A DNA stretch of 64,000 nt from positions 54,559,156-54,623,155 of the forward strand of contig NC_062224.1 in the NCBI RefSeq assembly GCF_902686445.1, read 5' to 3'. How positions within the stretch are numbered: the stretch's first letter is position 1; each line of letters starts with the position of its first letter. The notes beneath the pieces were generated by a model. That model saw only the letters and a list, made by a program, of their open reading frames with translations. It made no database searches and had not been told where the DNA came from. Positions 36,928 through 49,854 of this stretch are shown piece by piece. This DNA is from Sciurus carolinensis. Lineage: Eukaryota > Chordata > Mammalia > Rodentia > Sciuridae. A program made the translations under genes and the position numbers.

Positions 36928-39900
36928 GGAATGCATGACTGTGCATGATATTCTCAGCTATCCAATAACCAATGTTATGATTATAAGCAATTTTCCTAAA
37001 AACTTGCAAGTTTATAGTGAGGATGAATTAGTTCATACACACAATATATCTACTATAATTTGGCACACACTACACATTCCACAAATGTTAGGTGAATCTG
37101 ACATTTTCAAATGATTAATAAGGGAAAATTAAAAATCACTTGAGATTTTAATGAAATATAGATTTCTATCAAAGGCAGCTGGTAGAGAAAGCTCATTATA
37201 GAGTGCCTGGATTTTTATTAACTGTAAGTACGATGTCACACATTTATCAACTTTCCTAAAACATTGCTACTATAATTAGAAATATAATGCATTAACCAGT
37301 GTTCATGTTATAATTGCATGAAAGCAGAGAAAGGTGGTTTGTTTTCCATGGATGATAAGATTAGCTTCCTCTCAGCCCTTGGAGTCACAGCTGTACAGCC
37401 ACGTATAATAATATTTTAATGCAGACAATGTTTGTACTAGACAAAGTCAACTCAGCATTTCACACGAGTGAGTCAAGTGCTCCCCTGCTCAGTGTGTTCT
37501 TTCTTCCTTCTCTTGCTGTTTAAATAACTTATAGGAGAGAAGAACTTGGAACCTAATCCATTCCATGAAAGTCATGTTTGAGAATATTTGTGTTCTTGGC
37601 TTCATGTCCCCGAAAACTCCCCTTCAGAGACTTTTCCACAAGCCATCTATGTCCTTTGCTTCTAATTCCCTCTCATGCATAATTCAGAAATGACTTCTTA
37701 GCGAAATATGCCCTTGAGTGTGTCTTCTTATGAGGGTCATTGCATCTGCCACGATACTGATCTAACTTGCCCTGTTTTACTCTCAATCAGTTACATGTCT
37801 TTCAAGAGAGTTTCCTTTCAACTGCAAGATTTTACCTTACTGGAAAGTAATTTTTTTTAAAAAGGAGATAGGATCCCAAATTTCTCTATCTGAAAAGAGT
37901 AGAAAAGTGCTAGAATAAAAGTGAAAATCAGCAGTAGAGATTTATGGTCTTAGACTTTGGGTGATAAATCTTGTAATGGCCCCATAACCCTCAGGCTCTA
38001 GGACATATTTCTCCCTCTCTTACTTGCTAATACCTTCTATTGCAACATTGGATTTCGTTGCGTGGGGAGCTTAGATGGACCTCTCACATTGACCCAAGCT
38101 TTCCCAGGAAGGAGTGCTGTGTAGTTCCAGGTAGTGAACGGGAATGCAGAGGAGGCTAATCTGGTTGAAAATGGGAGAGACACAGTGACCTCCCTTTCCT
38201 CCCAGACACCAAGGAATCTTGACTTTGTCCTTGAAAAAACCCTTTGCTTCAATTCAAGGGCACCATACCCCCCAGCAGAGTAAATGGCACCAGAGAAAAG
38301 TAGAAATCAGAGTTTTCAAGGCCGCATTCATGCATGCAACTGCTGAGTTCTTGGTCTCTAAGCCTTCTGGAATCCACAACCCATAAGTCTTGGAATCACT
38401 CTTTCTTGATAAAACTATCCTGACTTCCCTCTCTCCAGTGCATCCATCCCCAACCCAATGCTTCACCTTCTCCCCTCTCCTCTCAGTACTAGTTTTTTCC
38501 CCTGAATGCTTTGTTCTGGGCCTCTCGGAGGGTTTCAAAAGCTCTCTCTGAGCTTTCTTCTGAGGTCCTCACATTCAGTATTGAACCAAAGATAGCAGAG
38601 CAACTGCTTCGAGAGTGCCCTTGAAGCTAACATCTCCCACTTAGCTAAATGACGAGGAACCTTTCAGAAGCCATCACTGCCCATCATAGGGTGCCCGCTT
38701 TAAGAGTAAATAATTCTCCCTACTTTGAAAACTTCTAGTTGAATTAGATTTAGGATGAACTAGGTTTAAATATTTCTTAGCTTCTAATAAGTGGACACAT
38801 TATTTTTATTTTTTAGCACATCTTAGACTCTGTTTACCACAAGAGAAGTCTCCCTCTTTCAAAATTTAATTTTCTAGGATTTTGAAGATACCCTTGGTTG
38901 CCAGTATACAAAATGCATCTCTGCAGTCCTGAGATGTGTTTAAAATAAATGCTGGGTCTACTGATAAAGTAGTGCACAAACATTTCCCATGGAGAACCAA
39001 CTCAAGAAACCTTGATCTTTCCTTTCCCTTTTTTCTGTATTCTTTTTTCTTTCTCTCACTTCTGACACTTGCATATAATTGAAGAGTGAAGCTAATTAAA
39101 AGAAAGGGAAATTGATTTCACTGTTAAATAGGGTTTTGTTTTCCTCATTTTGCCAGGCAGCACCAATTCTGGAAGCAAACTAAAAACTCCTTCTGGATCG
39201 TGTATCCCTTATTAAGACTATAAACTCTGCTCTTCAAAGGAAGGAAGGTACATAAAGTTGGAGACTCTTAAGCCATTTGGAGACTAGATCCCCTCATGGA
39301 CCAGAGAAGGCATTACTTTTTTTAGAGTTTGCATACTGCCCCCTCCTGGCTTTACATACAGGAGTGTTACTGCATATCAGAAGTGTTTATTATGGCCCCA
39401 CACCTGGGTGTTATGTACCTGTGAACACGGAGGAGTTTGTTTAAAATATTCAGGACATCTCCTCAATCGTTTATACTTGAAGCTAATCTGAGGAAATAAA
39501 CTCACTATTCCTCTGGCTTCCGGATTTATATTTAAGGATGCCCATCATTACATCATCTCACTTCCTATTCTTATTGCTTCAACCCTCTTATTTCCCATCC
39601 TCTTGGTTCTCACATGCCTCTGGGACTCCACTCTACAAATCAGTGCTCTACCGAGGGCTGCATCCTGTTGATGTGATGGCCAAAGACATCCTCCCTCCTA
39701 GAGGTGGTGGTGATGGGAAACAGGCTGAAGTGTGGGTCAGTTTTCACATAAGTAGTCTGAGGACTATTTTGGTCTGACGGGATCAAAATTAACACACATT
39801 ACTAGGTCAACATATCCAATTCACAAAGACAAAGGAACTATGTACAGGAAGAGAAGCAGCTAATCAAACAAAACAAACAAAGACACAAACCCAGCAGATA

Positions 39901-42150
39901 ATACCATATATCTAATTTACAATGGCACCTCTTTGCCTCCTAAACAATTTGTCTTATATGTTAGCCCTTTATGGGACTTGCCCTAAACCTATACTGGGGA
40001 CATTTTCCCTAGCTGAGATAATTCATTAGTATTCTCCTAAATACTTAAAGAACCTGATACTGAAGTTTTGCCTGCAGCCCAGCACAATTATTGTCGAACA
40101 CTGGAGTACAAATGTGGCCGGCCTAATCATCCTGTGCCTATGAGGCTTCTGTAGCCTCTCAGTGTTTGTCCTTGACCCATTGGGCCAATCTTCTCCATAT
40201 CCATAAGAACTCAGGGCCCAGACTCAGGCTCTTAACTCATTCCTTTGCACTAGACGAGGGTTAAAGAAGAGGTATTTTACTTTAGAGAGATTTAAAGCAG
40301 GTACCTAGTTTAAACTTTACCAAACTTTCAGGTATCTAATATTCTGGCTGCCTGTACTAAAATTTATAGAGCATGAACATCTGATTACCTCCCTCAATGA
40401 AGAATGATAACATGAAATGATGAATAATCAAAACATTGTATTTATCTTTGAAAAGTCATCAGTGTTTCTACAAAATGAATATATTTGGCCTCACAATCAG
40501 TCAGTCAGTACTAACATGCCCAACAATGCTTTAGAGTTTGAATGATAAGAGAGAATTATTGGGCTCTAACTTACTTTAGATATTACATTTGTAGAAGATT
40601 GACAAATTCTCATAATAATACAAGACTACTCTTGTGACTACAGATAGAATTTAGTTGAGTCAATTGATTGCTTTTATTTGAATAGGTGCTTTGCAATCAG
40701 TTTCCTTTGTGATGTAAGAGTAGTAAAATATTCATGTATAAAATTAAAATGTTCTCTCTTAAATATAATATTAACTGACCAAATATATTCTTTATCATGA
40801 TGCCAAAAAATACTGTGCTAAATCAGTCACATCAGTCAGTGGGTAAAAATGAGCTCCATGGTATAGCCAAGCATGCATTTCCCTTAATGAGGAAAGACAC
40901 ATTCATCTGATAAAAAACAGGTTAACATAAATTCTCTGTATGTAAAATAAATACTCATCTTATAACTTCCTTATCATCCTTGTCGGGCAAGTCTTGGGAT
41001 AAGAATCACTCTGAAAATCAGGTACCACTGAATCGTGGGTTGATTGTGAATTATCAATGAATGGCGTGGATTGGGTCCACTAAGAACTCATTGAGTACTA
41101 TTTCAATGTACAATAACATATTTGACTGCTCCTACACCTGCTGCAGTGACATTCTGTTGTTGACTGGGATCCCAATCTGGGTATAGTCTCCATTGCAGAA
41201 AAGTCACTTTTTATAGGAATTCGGGGCAGTTCAATACCAGTACCTGAGGACTGCTCAGAGCAAGACCAGTCTTTTAATTGAGTCTTTATTTAGTTCCCTC
41301 TGGCTTTTCTGGAGAAAGACTGAACTCATTAAGCAATGTTAATTTAATCACAAGTAATCAACGGGGAAAAAGTTGCATAACCATCTTTAAAATTTTGAAT
41401 TAAATGTGATGAAATTCCAGGAAAATAGATTATTATTTTATTTATTTACTTATTTTTACAAAACTTGTGTCTCAAAAATAAAGGAAAGAAAGAAACAGAC
41501 AGAAGCTTACCAGTTTGGGATCGAATAAGATTGAACGAAAGACTGACATGTCCTTTCAAGTATCATATTTACTACTTAGTTCTTCAATTCGTAACTTTTT
41601 AACATAGTGATGTATGAGAGCCTGGAACTCATCCTGTCTGGGGGTGCAGAATATCAATGTGTTGTTAACTCACAAAGTAAAATTAAAACCAGTGCCCAGG
41701 AAGAATTACTGGCCATCACATGTAAACCTATGGATGTTCCTTCTCTCTTGTCCTCCTTCAATAGTAGCATAATGATACAATGATATTTCATTCATGAGCC
41801 TAGTCTACCTTGGCCATATGCTTTCAAAATCAAAGTTGTGCTCAAGTCCACTGTGGTTCCCGTTCTTAGAGGGAGAATATTACCCTGATACTAGGTGGGG
41901 AATGTTCAAAGACTGCTTTCTGATAATTAGATGTATGACTTGCCATGGGTCATCACGGCAATGGAGGTCCCCAAGAGGTTCTTGTAGGTTGTGTGGCAAC
42001 ATGCAGGTATTGATGTTTAAAAGAAAGAGATCCCAGCCAAGTTTAAAGGTCCTTGATTTACACCTATGCATAATTCAATAGGTGAATAAACCTTGTGGCC
42101 CTAGCACACACGCTGGCAGCTCTGATTATTTGGGGAGAACCAGGAGAGAC
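36928..42150. other. Repeat-poor unassigned stretch upstream of the CpG patch
   Basis: Over 5 kb with few recognisable repeats; a decayed L2-like segment may lie at 38,390-38,490. A pair of minus-strand frames (38,037-38,538) shows no domain. A CCAAT plus 'ccatatccataagaactcagg' near 40,180-40,220 resembles an LTR promoter region but no terminal motifs were found. Relative freedom from repeats next to a CpG-dense promoter fits a regulatory domain. Confidence 0.4.
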
Positions 42151-42159
42151 AATGGCTCA

Positions 42160-42560
42160 GGGCTGTCTACCTTGACCAGCCGCGGAACAAGGTCCATCTA
42201 TTACAAGTGCCTTGTAAAGGTAGAAATCAGAAACCGCGTGTAGCTGAGTCGTGACAAGCCGCGTACCTGCAATGACGTGATGGCAGCCTTCTCCTCGGGT
42301 CCCTTCTCTCTCCCTCTCCTTTCTTTGAGTTACACAGTCCACAGAGGGGTCTAAGTTTGGTCTCCCGCTGCCGCTTTCAGCTCCACCGCAGTCGGGCTCC
42401 AGCAGACGCCCATAAGCGAAGCGCGCCGCGGAGCCAGGAGAGCGGGAGCCTGGCCGCTGCCCGGCTGCTGCGCCTGCAGATGCGACGAGCCCGGAGACTG
42501 AGCTCTGGCTGCTCTCGGCGCTGCGTGGGGATATTAGCACAGTCTGGGGTTTCTATTGGC
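42160..42560 (-). promoter_or_regulatory. CpG-dense promoter, most likely minus-strand
   Basis: I count about 29 CpG dinucleotides in 42,161-42,540, about 20 of them in 42,360-42,535; the rest of the window is strongly CpG-depleted. On the minus strand a CCAAT box lies at 42,555-42,560 ('cagagccaatag'), suitably placed for starts near 42,480-42,530. A CRE-like 'tgacgt' is at 42,273-42,278. A vertebrate housekeeping, developmental or neuronal promoter would look like this. I cannot name the gene. A bidirectional promoter is possible. Confidence 0.7.
42267..42500 (-). ncRNA. Candidate non-coding first exon ending in a splice donor
   Basis: Read on the minus strand, the CpG-rich sequence ends at 'attgcag|gtacgc', with the exon end at 42,267 and the intron GT at 42,265-42,266. 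No ATG opens a long frame: the long frames over this region start only from non-ATG codons. One short upstream-type ORF of 20 codons starts at 42,413 and ends at 42,351. This suits a 5'UTR exon whose coding exons lie at lower coordinates, perhaps outside the window. The transcription start is an estimate. Confidence 0.4.
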
Positions 42561-42906
42561 TCTGAACACCAAACAAATCACACCAGCCACCCCCCTTCTC
42601 TGTTTCACTCAGCGCTTGTTTCTCATCTAACCCACAAACATTGCAGCCACACACACTTCAGTCGCTTGCAGTGTTTCTCGTTTCCTCCCTCCAGTCTGTG
42701 GATTTACAACCTTGTGGTCAGCTCTAACATTTTTTTTAGCAGACTTCCAATCCAAACCTTCTTGTTTATGTAGAGAAATCCTCCATCCCCTGAACCCGCA
42801 AAAACCACTCATTCCTTTTAGATCTTCTTCCTCCTTTTTGTAGATGGGTCTGCAATGTGAAGAATGTAGAAAGCCTGTGTGTGACATGACCAACATTCAT
42901 ATTCAT

Positions 42907-42907
<1 letters not shown>

Positions 42908-42971
<64 letters not shown>
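42908..42971 (+). repeat. Long (CT)n / (GA)n microsatellite
   Basis: About 60 bp of nearly perfect CT, followed by C- and CT-rich sequence to 42,995. It lies about 350 bp upstream of the CpG promoter as read on the minus strand, where it is a GAGA tract. Confidence 0.96.
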
Positions 42972-42972
<1 letters not shown>

Positions 42973-42995
42973 CCCTTTCTCTTCTCTCCTCTCCT

Positions 42996-45900
42996 CCCAC
43001 CATTCTTTTGTTTTGAATAATTGAGGTCAGTGAAATTAAAAGCAAGCTGAGCCTAATAATCTAAGTGAGAGTTTAATAAAATCTTGAATGAATTTGGTGC
43101 AAAACATTCATTGCTTGAGTTTGTTTTCTGTTCCAAATAGCGCTTTGGTCATTATTATCCTTATTTTGTTTATTAAGTGCAGAGATTTCTAATGCAAATC
43201 AGACTCTTAAACATCCAGAAAACATGGAGCAATGACGCCAGACCAATTCTTGTGTTCCGTGGGTTGGTGTATTATACCAGAATATGGTGACGCCTGCTTA
43301 TTTCCTCTTACTGTTTTTTGATTCTCTCCACTTCATCTCAGGTCTGAGACTCTTGCTCTGATTCAGTAGCCAAAGAATACTGTCCAGAATCTGCTGATAG
43401 AGGCTCCTGGATGAAAATTTGTCATCTGTATATGTCACTAGAGATAAAGCTCTGGCCCCTCAGTGTGGAAAGGGACCAAGAAAAAGAGATCTTACATCGT
43501 TGGCTGGGAAAATTCCAAATAAAATAAAGTTTCACTGTGTTTTAGAAAACAGACCCTTCTTTAGCCTTTCCCCCAAAATCAATTTCACTGGTGCTTATGG
43601 AAATTTTAATGACAGTTATTCTTGACAAGAAGCCATTGCTTCTGAAATCACTGAGCTATTTTGATTTTTGACTTTAATTTTTTTCCCAGCATTATTCCTT
43701 TTGTATTTCTTTTTTTATTTGATAGTTTGGTTCCAGACAATTCATACCATATTTTCTCACAGAATCACAGGAACTAATAATTGGTTTTTGAAATTTATTA
43801 TCACCAGATTACCTGCTTTCTTTTCTTACTTGGGTATGTTCCAGGAATTCTGAAATGCAGTCTTATTTTCAGAGAGGACAACCTGAAATCAGTTGAAATT
43901 CACAAAAGAAATGCAAACAAAACAAAAACATATTTGGCTGTTGGTTCTTGCTAACCACAGTCTAATGTCAAATGGCTTATCCTTATTACTTTAATAATGC
44001 CAGTCCATTCTGTAGGAAGGCAGTTTTAAAATTAATAGTACCGTTATAAATCTTTGAATGTGTAGAGTGCACTTTTTCTAGAGTTGAAGAGTCCTAGAGA
44101 GAAAAGATCCACAGGTAAGATTTTCCAGATGTTATAGGTAGAGAAACAAAGTAAGAGAATAATAAAGTGACTCACTGCAAGTAGACAACAAATAAGCGGG
44201 GGGAATGCATCGTTGCCTTCAGTGTATTTTCAAGATTATCTATTCATACAAACCATTCGAATCAAAGGAAAATGAGGGGTTAATCAGCAGATTCTGATTC
44301 CTGCTTTTGCACAAAAGAGAAAACAATTCATGAAAGCATCCTTCTAAACTGATAGTCATTTTTCCACATTATTTCAGAACTAGACAAGGTATTTTCAGGT
44401 AAGTTACAAACAATTTGCCTGATAACATTTTTGTCTTTCTAGAAAGAAAAAAAAAAAAAAAAAAAAAAGAGCGACTAGTTAAAAAAAAACAAAACAAAGC
44501 AGAACATTATATTTTTCTGCTGGTTATTTTCAGGGTTCATTATAGCTCTTCATATCACTGGAAAGACAGTATAAAATCATGAATAGCAAAGTCACAGATG
44601 AATCTGAAACTTTATTTTAGGTAATAATTCAAGCTTTCTTTCCCCCAGTTAATGAAGAGCAAAACTGGATGATTTAAGGAACACTTCTTATACTCAATCA
44701 GTTGTGTGGTTAGGGGAAAATAAATCATCAGTATATATTCTTCTATATTTATTCTTTTGATCATTTGCTACTTTAAAGAGTTTTTCAAAGACATTTCTCA
44801 AATGTGATAGTTCCATGAGCTCTTTGTAAATGACACAAATATTGGTAATAAGAAAAAGTCTTAAATTTCTGAATGCAGAATAGTGGACTGCCATACAAAT
44901 TGATGGCAAAACAATCCCATTTTATTTTCCATTCATTCAGCCACATGTGAAATGTGGTACATTTCACAAGAGATATTCACAAGTTGGCATGTATACAGAA
45001 CAGTTGACAAGAGAGGAGTCTGGATACTATAATTGATAAAAGATCCTGGAGAGAACTAGGCAACTTTTCTTGGAGAAAGATCTCAGGGTGAAGATTTTCA
45101 TATTACATGTGGAAAAGAAGATATGTTTACCATTTGTTTAATGCTTCAAATGTGTTGTCATAAATATTTCTCACTATTGTCAAATATTTCAAATATTGTC
45201 ACATATTTCAAGGTTTGAATCTTCGAATGACCACATAAAGACTCTAGGATAAATGCTATTAGGTTAATTTGTGTGAGAAAGTCATCTGATTTAGTCATGC
45301 TTATGGTGCCAAAGGGTAGGAAGAATGTGAAATGTATTCCCAGCCTTGAGTTCTTCTGGAAAGAAGAAAGGGAGGTGGGTGAAATTCAAGATAAGAAAGG
45401 AATTCTCATAATTAAAGTTTCAACAACAGGAAGGATTTCCTGGTGCAATGATGGTTTGGAGATTTTGGTCTTAGTCACTGTAGTGGTCAAGAAAAGGTCT
45501 CACAGTCATCTAGAGAGATGATTACAACACTATTACTAATGTCAGACTGAATGATCTAGGATTCATTTCAGTTTGAAAGCATCTTTGATTTTACTATTGG
45601 TCTTTCAACTATTGTATAAGAATTTGCAATTTTATGGAATGATCTTCATGGTACATTAAATAAAAAAGGTCACAATTGTTATCTAAGTATAGTTATAGCC
45701 TAAAGATAATCATAGATTGTCTTTTGCCCTTTATTTGATATATCAATATGTTCCATAATTTGCAATAAATAATAGAAAACTAAGAAGCCTATAATTCTTT
45801 CTCTGCTACACAGAAATATGAGATTTCCACATGACTAGAATGTTGAAGACAGGCATCACATTCCTAGTGTTGGAAGCTTCACATTCTTGATCTTGTCTAC

Positions 45901-47040
45901 ACCTACCCCCTTATTTTCTTTCCAATCTATGTTGTATGTCATCATAATGCTAAATTTCCCCCTGGTTATCTCTTTATTCATCTTAATAGCTTTCTTTTAA
46001 CCTACCTACTTCTTGACATGTCTGTAAATGCTGTTTTAGTCCTTTTATTATCTTCCTTAGATTATTTTAGCAGATAAATTTAAAACTGCTAAAGTGATTT
46101 TGATATGCATAGTTTCGAATCCTTTGATTTATTGGCTATTATATATGTTTTAAAGATATAAGTCTTTATATTGAGGAAAGTCAAAAATCTTCTTTTTAAT
46201 CCATATTCACATAAGAGTCTCCACATGAAATATTTTTTTATTATTCACTGATATATATGAATCTGTCTTCTTACCATTCATAAATTTCAATTGTTTATTT
46301 GTATAAAATAGCATCTCTTTCTCTTGTGTTACAATATTCCTACCCAAAATGTGCAAAAGAATGATTTATAAAAGTTTTATAGAAAAAAATAAAGCCTTTA
46401 CTGTGTTGCAGAGTGAACTCATTGGCCATGAGAGTACCATCTGTCATGATGTGTCACCCCAGTGGAGCAGAGAGCACAACCCACGGACAAGCTTGGGAAA
46501 TTAATGGGAAAGGTGATGACCACATATTCATCTCGAGGCCCATCTTTTCCCTTAAGACGCAGGGAGCAGGTGGTCATGGGTGTTTTTCATTCATTAGCTC
46601 ATACTTATTAGATGTCAGTAAGGCCTCTGACTAGACTCTTAGTTCTGACATGTGATTGGGAAGAGGTGAAGAGGGTGAAGAGGGTGAGATAGGAGTGGAG
46701 GGAAGACCACAGCCACTTTTGATCTAAATGTGCTTATGACTTAGTGTAAGCAGTGAATACAGGAGACACACAAAATAAGATTTGGAATGACAAATATAGC
46801 TGAAGGGATGGCCAGGATGGTCCCATTGTGGTGCCTGCCACCCCACGGCTCTTTCTCAGACCTGTATAGGTGCACAGATGGGTGTAGATGTATTGTAGAG
46901 GTATGATATTCATCTGTCTTTATGGCTACAGATACCAGACTAAGGGAGCACACAAAACTGGAAGGCAGTCAATTTGCCCCCTCCAGAGATGACAGTAATT
47001 GACTATTGATCAGATTTCTTCTTTTGTAGAGCTTAAACCA
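42996..47040. other. Unassigned non-coding stretch
   Basis: Mostly AT-rich unique sequence. An A22 run lies at 44,447-44,468, and a possible antisense MIR remnant at 44,120-44,200 ('gtagagaaacaaagtaagag', 'gactcactgcaagtagacaa'). No exon recognised. Confidence 0.45.
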
Positions 47041-47045
47041 GTGCT

Positions 47046-47212
47046 TTCTCTCTTTCTCTTTCTCTCTTTCTTCATTTTTCTTCTTTCTATTTAAATATCT
47101 ATCATTACTATCTATATCTACCTATCATAATCTATCTCTGCATGTCTATTATCTATCTAACTATCTATCATCTATCTATCATCTATCACCTATCTAGTCT
47201 ATCTATAGTTGG
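47046..47212 (+). repeat. (CTTT)n then (TATC)n compound microsatellite
   Basis: A CTTT/CT-rich part (47,046-47,090) runs into about 120 bp of imperfect ATCT units, best preserved at 47,145-47,212. Confidence 0.93.
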
Positions 47213-47529
47213 AAATTGGTAGGAATTGTTATGGTTAGAGTGAGCATCTATGAAGTTCTAATGTATAAAAGTAAGACAATGATAAAATCCAGTTGTTCAA
47301 TCTTTCTTAGCATCCATGTGCTTTGCCTTTATTCTTTTTTTTCTATGTGCACTCATAAACCAATTTTCCAATGTTTTAGGTAAGTTGTTTCTCCTCCTAT
47401 AGGAGATTACATGAAGAAAAGATTCCAGCAGAATATTGTAGCAGTACCAATAATATGGGAAGTTATAAGGGGGATCTCTGGCTGAGGTTTAGATGATGGC
47501 CAGTGTTTTAATGATGGGCATTACTGTAA

Positions 47530-47760
47530 TTTAATCTGGTACGTGAACTCTGATATCAACACTGGATTTGAATCCTAAATCACTTACTATTTGGGTATCT
47601 CTGCTTTTCTTCTGGGATGGATACGTATTTATATATCTTCAAAGTAGGTATATATCTACTCTTCAAAGTAGAGTTCTAGGAAGGATTAAATTAAATTTTG
47701 AGGGATTACATAATGTCTCATCTGAAGGGAATACTTAATAAGACACAGGATCCAAGTTCA
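47530..47760 (+). mobile_element. MIR SINE, interrupted by local AT-rich change
   Basis: 'gatatcaacactggatttga', 'atcctaaatcacttactatt', 'tgggtatctctgcttttctt', 'gattaaattaaattttgagg' follow MIR order. A TA-rich duplicated segment 'cttcaaagtag' occurs twice at 47,638-47,670. Confidence 0.5.
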
Positions 47761-48029
47761 ATAATGCAGGCATTTCATATGCAGGAAGTCACAGGGGCTA
47801 CTGAATTTCACTAATCAGTAGTTGAACATGAAGGGGAACTTCTATGATGTTCAAGATGGATTGAATGATATCCTCTCTGGGATTGGATTGTTTTTAGCAA
47901 TCATAAGATAGAATACTGATTTGATTTTAGGAAATAATCCCAAATCATTCAAAACTATTCCTTATGGGGAAAGATTTAACTGACTACTTCCATTTTTAAA
48001 ACAGATTTAAGGAATGTGATGTGATGCAT

Positions 48030-48135
48030 TTCTCAGTTTCCTAAGGGTGGAACTGTATTTCATTTGCATTTCTACATCCAGTACCTACCACTCTGTTTGA
48101 TACATAAGTGACACTAAAGATTAGTTAAATAGCTT
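48030..48135 (+). mobile_element. L2 LINE 3' end
   Basis: 'ctaagggtggaactgtattt', 'ccagtacctaccactctgtt', 'tgatacataagtgacactaa' resemble the L2 3' end block. Confidence 0.5.
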
Positions 48136-48366
48136 AAATTATAAATTAATTTATAAAAATTAATGAATTATTAATTTGTCAATGGAAAGATGATTTCCTT
48201 TGTGGATGGTAAGCTAACAAGGAATATAATTCTAAAAAAGGGGGTTTCAATGTTTTTTCCAATAGAAATACTGTTTGAATTAAGTGTTTAATGGTGGTTG
48301 ATTGCATTATTGTTCAAAATGTTTTCTTTCTTGTCTAAGGACCCATCCCTCAGAGAGGATTATGCT

Positions 48367-48703
48367 GCTATCCCTCTGTATCTGTGAAGGATTGGTTTCA
48401 CAACCCCCCGTGGAGACCAAAATCTGCAGATGCTTAAGTACTTTTATATAAAATGGTACAGTATTTGCACATGACTATGGCACATCCTACCATGTACTTT
48501 AAATTATCACTGGATTACTTTTAATACTGAATAAAAATAAATGCTATATTAATCATCATTATAATCTATTATTTAAGGAATTGTGACAAGAAAAATGTTT
48601 GTACATATTCAGTACAGATGCAATTTTAAAAAATAGTTTAAATCAGTGTTTGGTTGAATCTGTAGATCCGGAATGCACAGGAACAGAGCTAACTGTATCT
48701 GCC
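48367..48703 (+). mobile_element. Tigger/MER2-type DNA transposon fossil
   Basis: Starts 'gctatccctctgtatctgtg', 'aaggattggtttcacaaccc', then 'aaaatctgcagatgcttaag' and 'gcacatgactatggcacatc', in the order of Tigger2/MER2-type elements. The right end reads 'ctgtagatccggaatgcaca'. Opposite orientation to the copy at 18.7-19.0 kb. Confidence 0.75.
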
Positions 48704-49854
48704 TACTCCCCTGACTGAGGTCGACAGTTTGTCTTACTCTGGCTATTAGAGTAAGTCCAAAAGTTACTCTAAAACACAGCTTTAAGAGCCCTCTCGTGGT
48801 TGACCACATTCCCTCTTTTACCTCTTCCAGGAGACTAGCATTTTCCTTGGGTCTCTGAATGAGGACAGCATGAAACTGACCCCAGTCACCTGAGACAAAA
48901 TGATGAGAGTGGTAAACCCTAGTTGTCATAGGTCACTGAGCTTTTTTGGTAATTTCTTGACTGCACTGCAACATAATCTAAACTGACTAGCATGATACAT
49001 TTCTGTGATCAATTTTCAGAGACTAGAACTCATTTGCATAGATAAAATCCTGCACATTTGTTAATAGATAAATGATCACTTGTCTTATTTACACTGGATC
49101 TGATACTATTGTACATGCTGTGCATGAAATTCCCATTCAAAAACAAACGATCTCTTTTCTTGTTAATGCCGTATTCTTTCTGGATATTATTACACACTCA
49201 GGAATTATTCAGTGACTGTTGTTAAAGCTCTTTTTTCAAAAGCTGGTCTCAGAGGACACTGGGTTGATAAGAAAAGGTGTGGGGAGTGGAAGAAGCCCCT
49301 TGCAAACTGAATGTACAATCCTCTGGTCCCTCTGGTTATGTTCTGCTTCACCCCCTCTTCAGATGAATTCTCCAAATAGACATGTGCCCCCTAGGAAGTA
49401 CAATAACAGAAGGAGGGACTTGTTCTGACTGACCTCAGTGGCTTAGCAGCCTTCTTCCATAAGCCAATCTCCACACCTGTAAGATGGGAGTACAAACACG
49501 GAATGTGTATTATCTAATCTTGTTTAATAGTCAGCTGTAATTTATAATAGCGGTGGTGAGCAGAGGCACACATAGTTATGTGTGTTTATACCTCCGTGTT
49601 TTTCTGCACGCACTTCCTTCCTTTCTTCTGATATAGTATTTCTCCTTGGGAATTCATATAATTCCCTCCAGAGTTAGCCGAACACCGCCTCTCCCTTCAC
49701 CTTGCCATGTCTGCAGAGGGTCAGGCATTCCCTCCTTTCCATAGTCCTCTCTAGAGAAAGCCCCTCTTGTTCTGTTATTTCCAGTGAACACCATCCGTTT
49801 GCCTCCCCTTGTTTGTCAGCTCCCTGGAAAACAAGGTTGTTGTCACCATGGCAG
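48704..49854. other. Unassigned non-coding stretch
   Basis: No exon recognised. A possible MIR remnant, 'ccacacctgtaagatgggag', lies at 49,470-49,490. Confidence 0.4.

Noticed and set aside
40080..40300. LTR promoter region suggested by CCAAT and a 'ccataagaactcaggg' motif
   Set aside because: No terminal TG/CA pair, no polyadenylation signal at suitable distance and no neighbouring retroviral sequence.
42157..42773. Long frames on both strands over the CpG patch as coding exons
   Set aside because: Both start only from non-ATG codons and owe their length to GC-rich composition. The composition is Arg/Ser/Ala-rich as expected for translated CpG islands.
42818..43045. Minus-strand Arg-Glu repeat protein
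   Set aside because: Translation of the (CT)n microsatellite; no gene context.
47091..47212. CRISPR-like or regulatory array from repeated ATCT units
   Set aside because: Simple 4-bp microsatellite without spacers; the window is mammalian.
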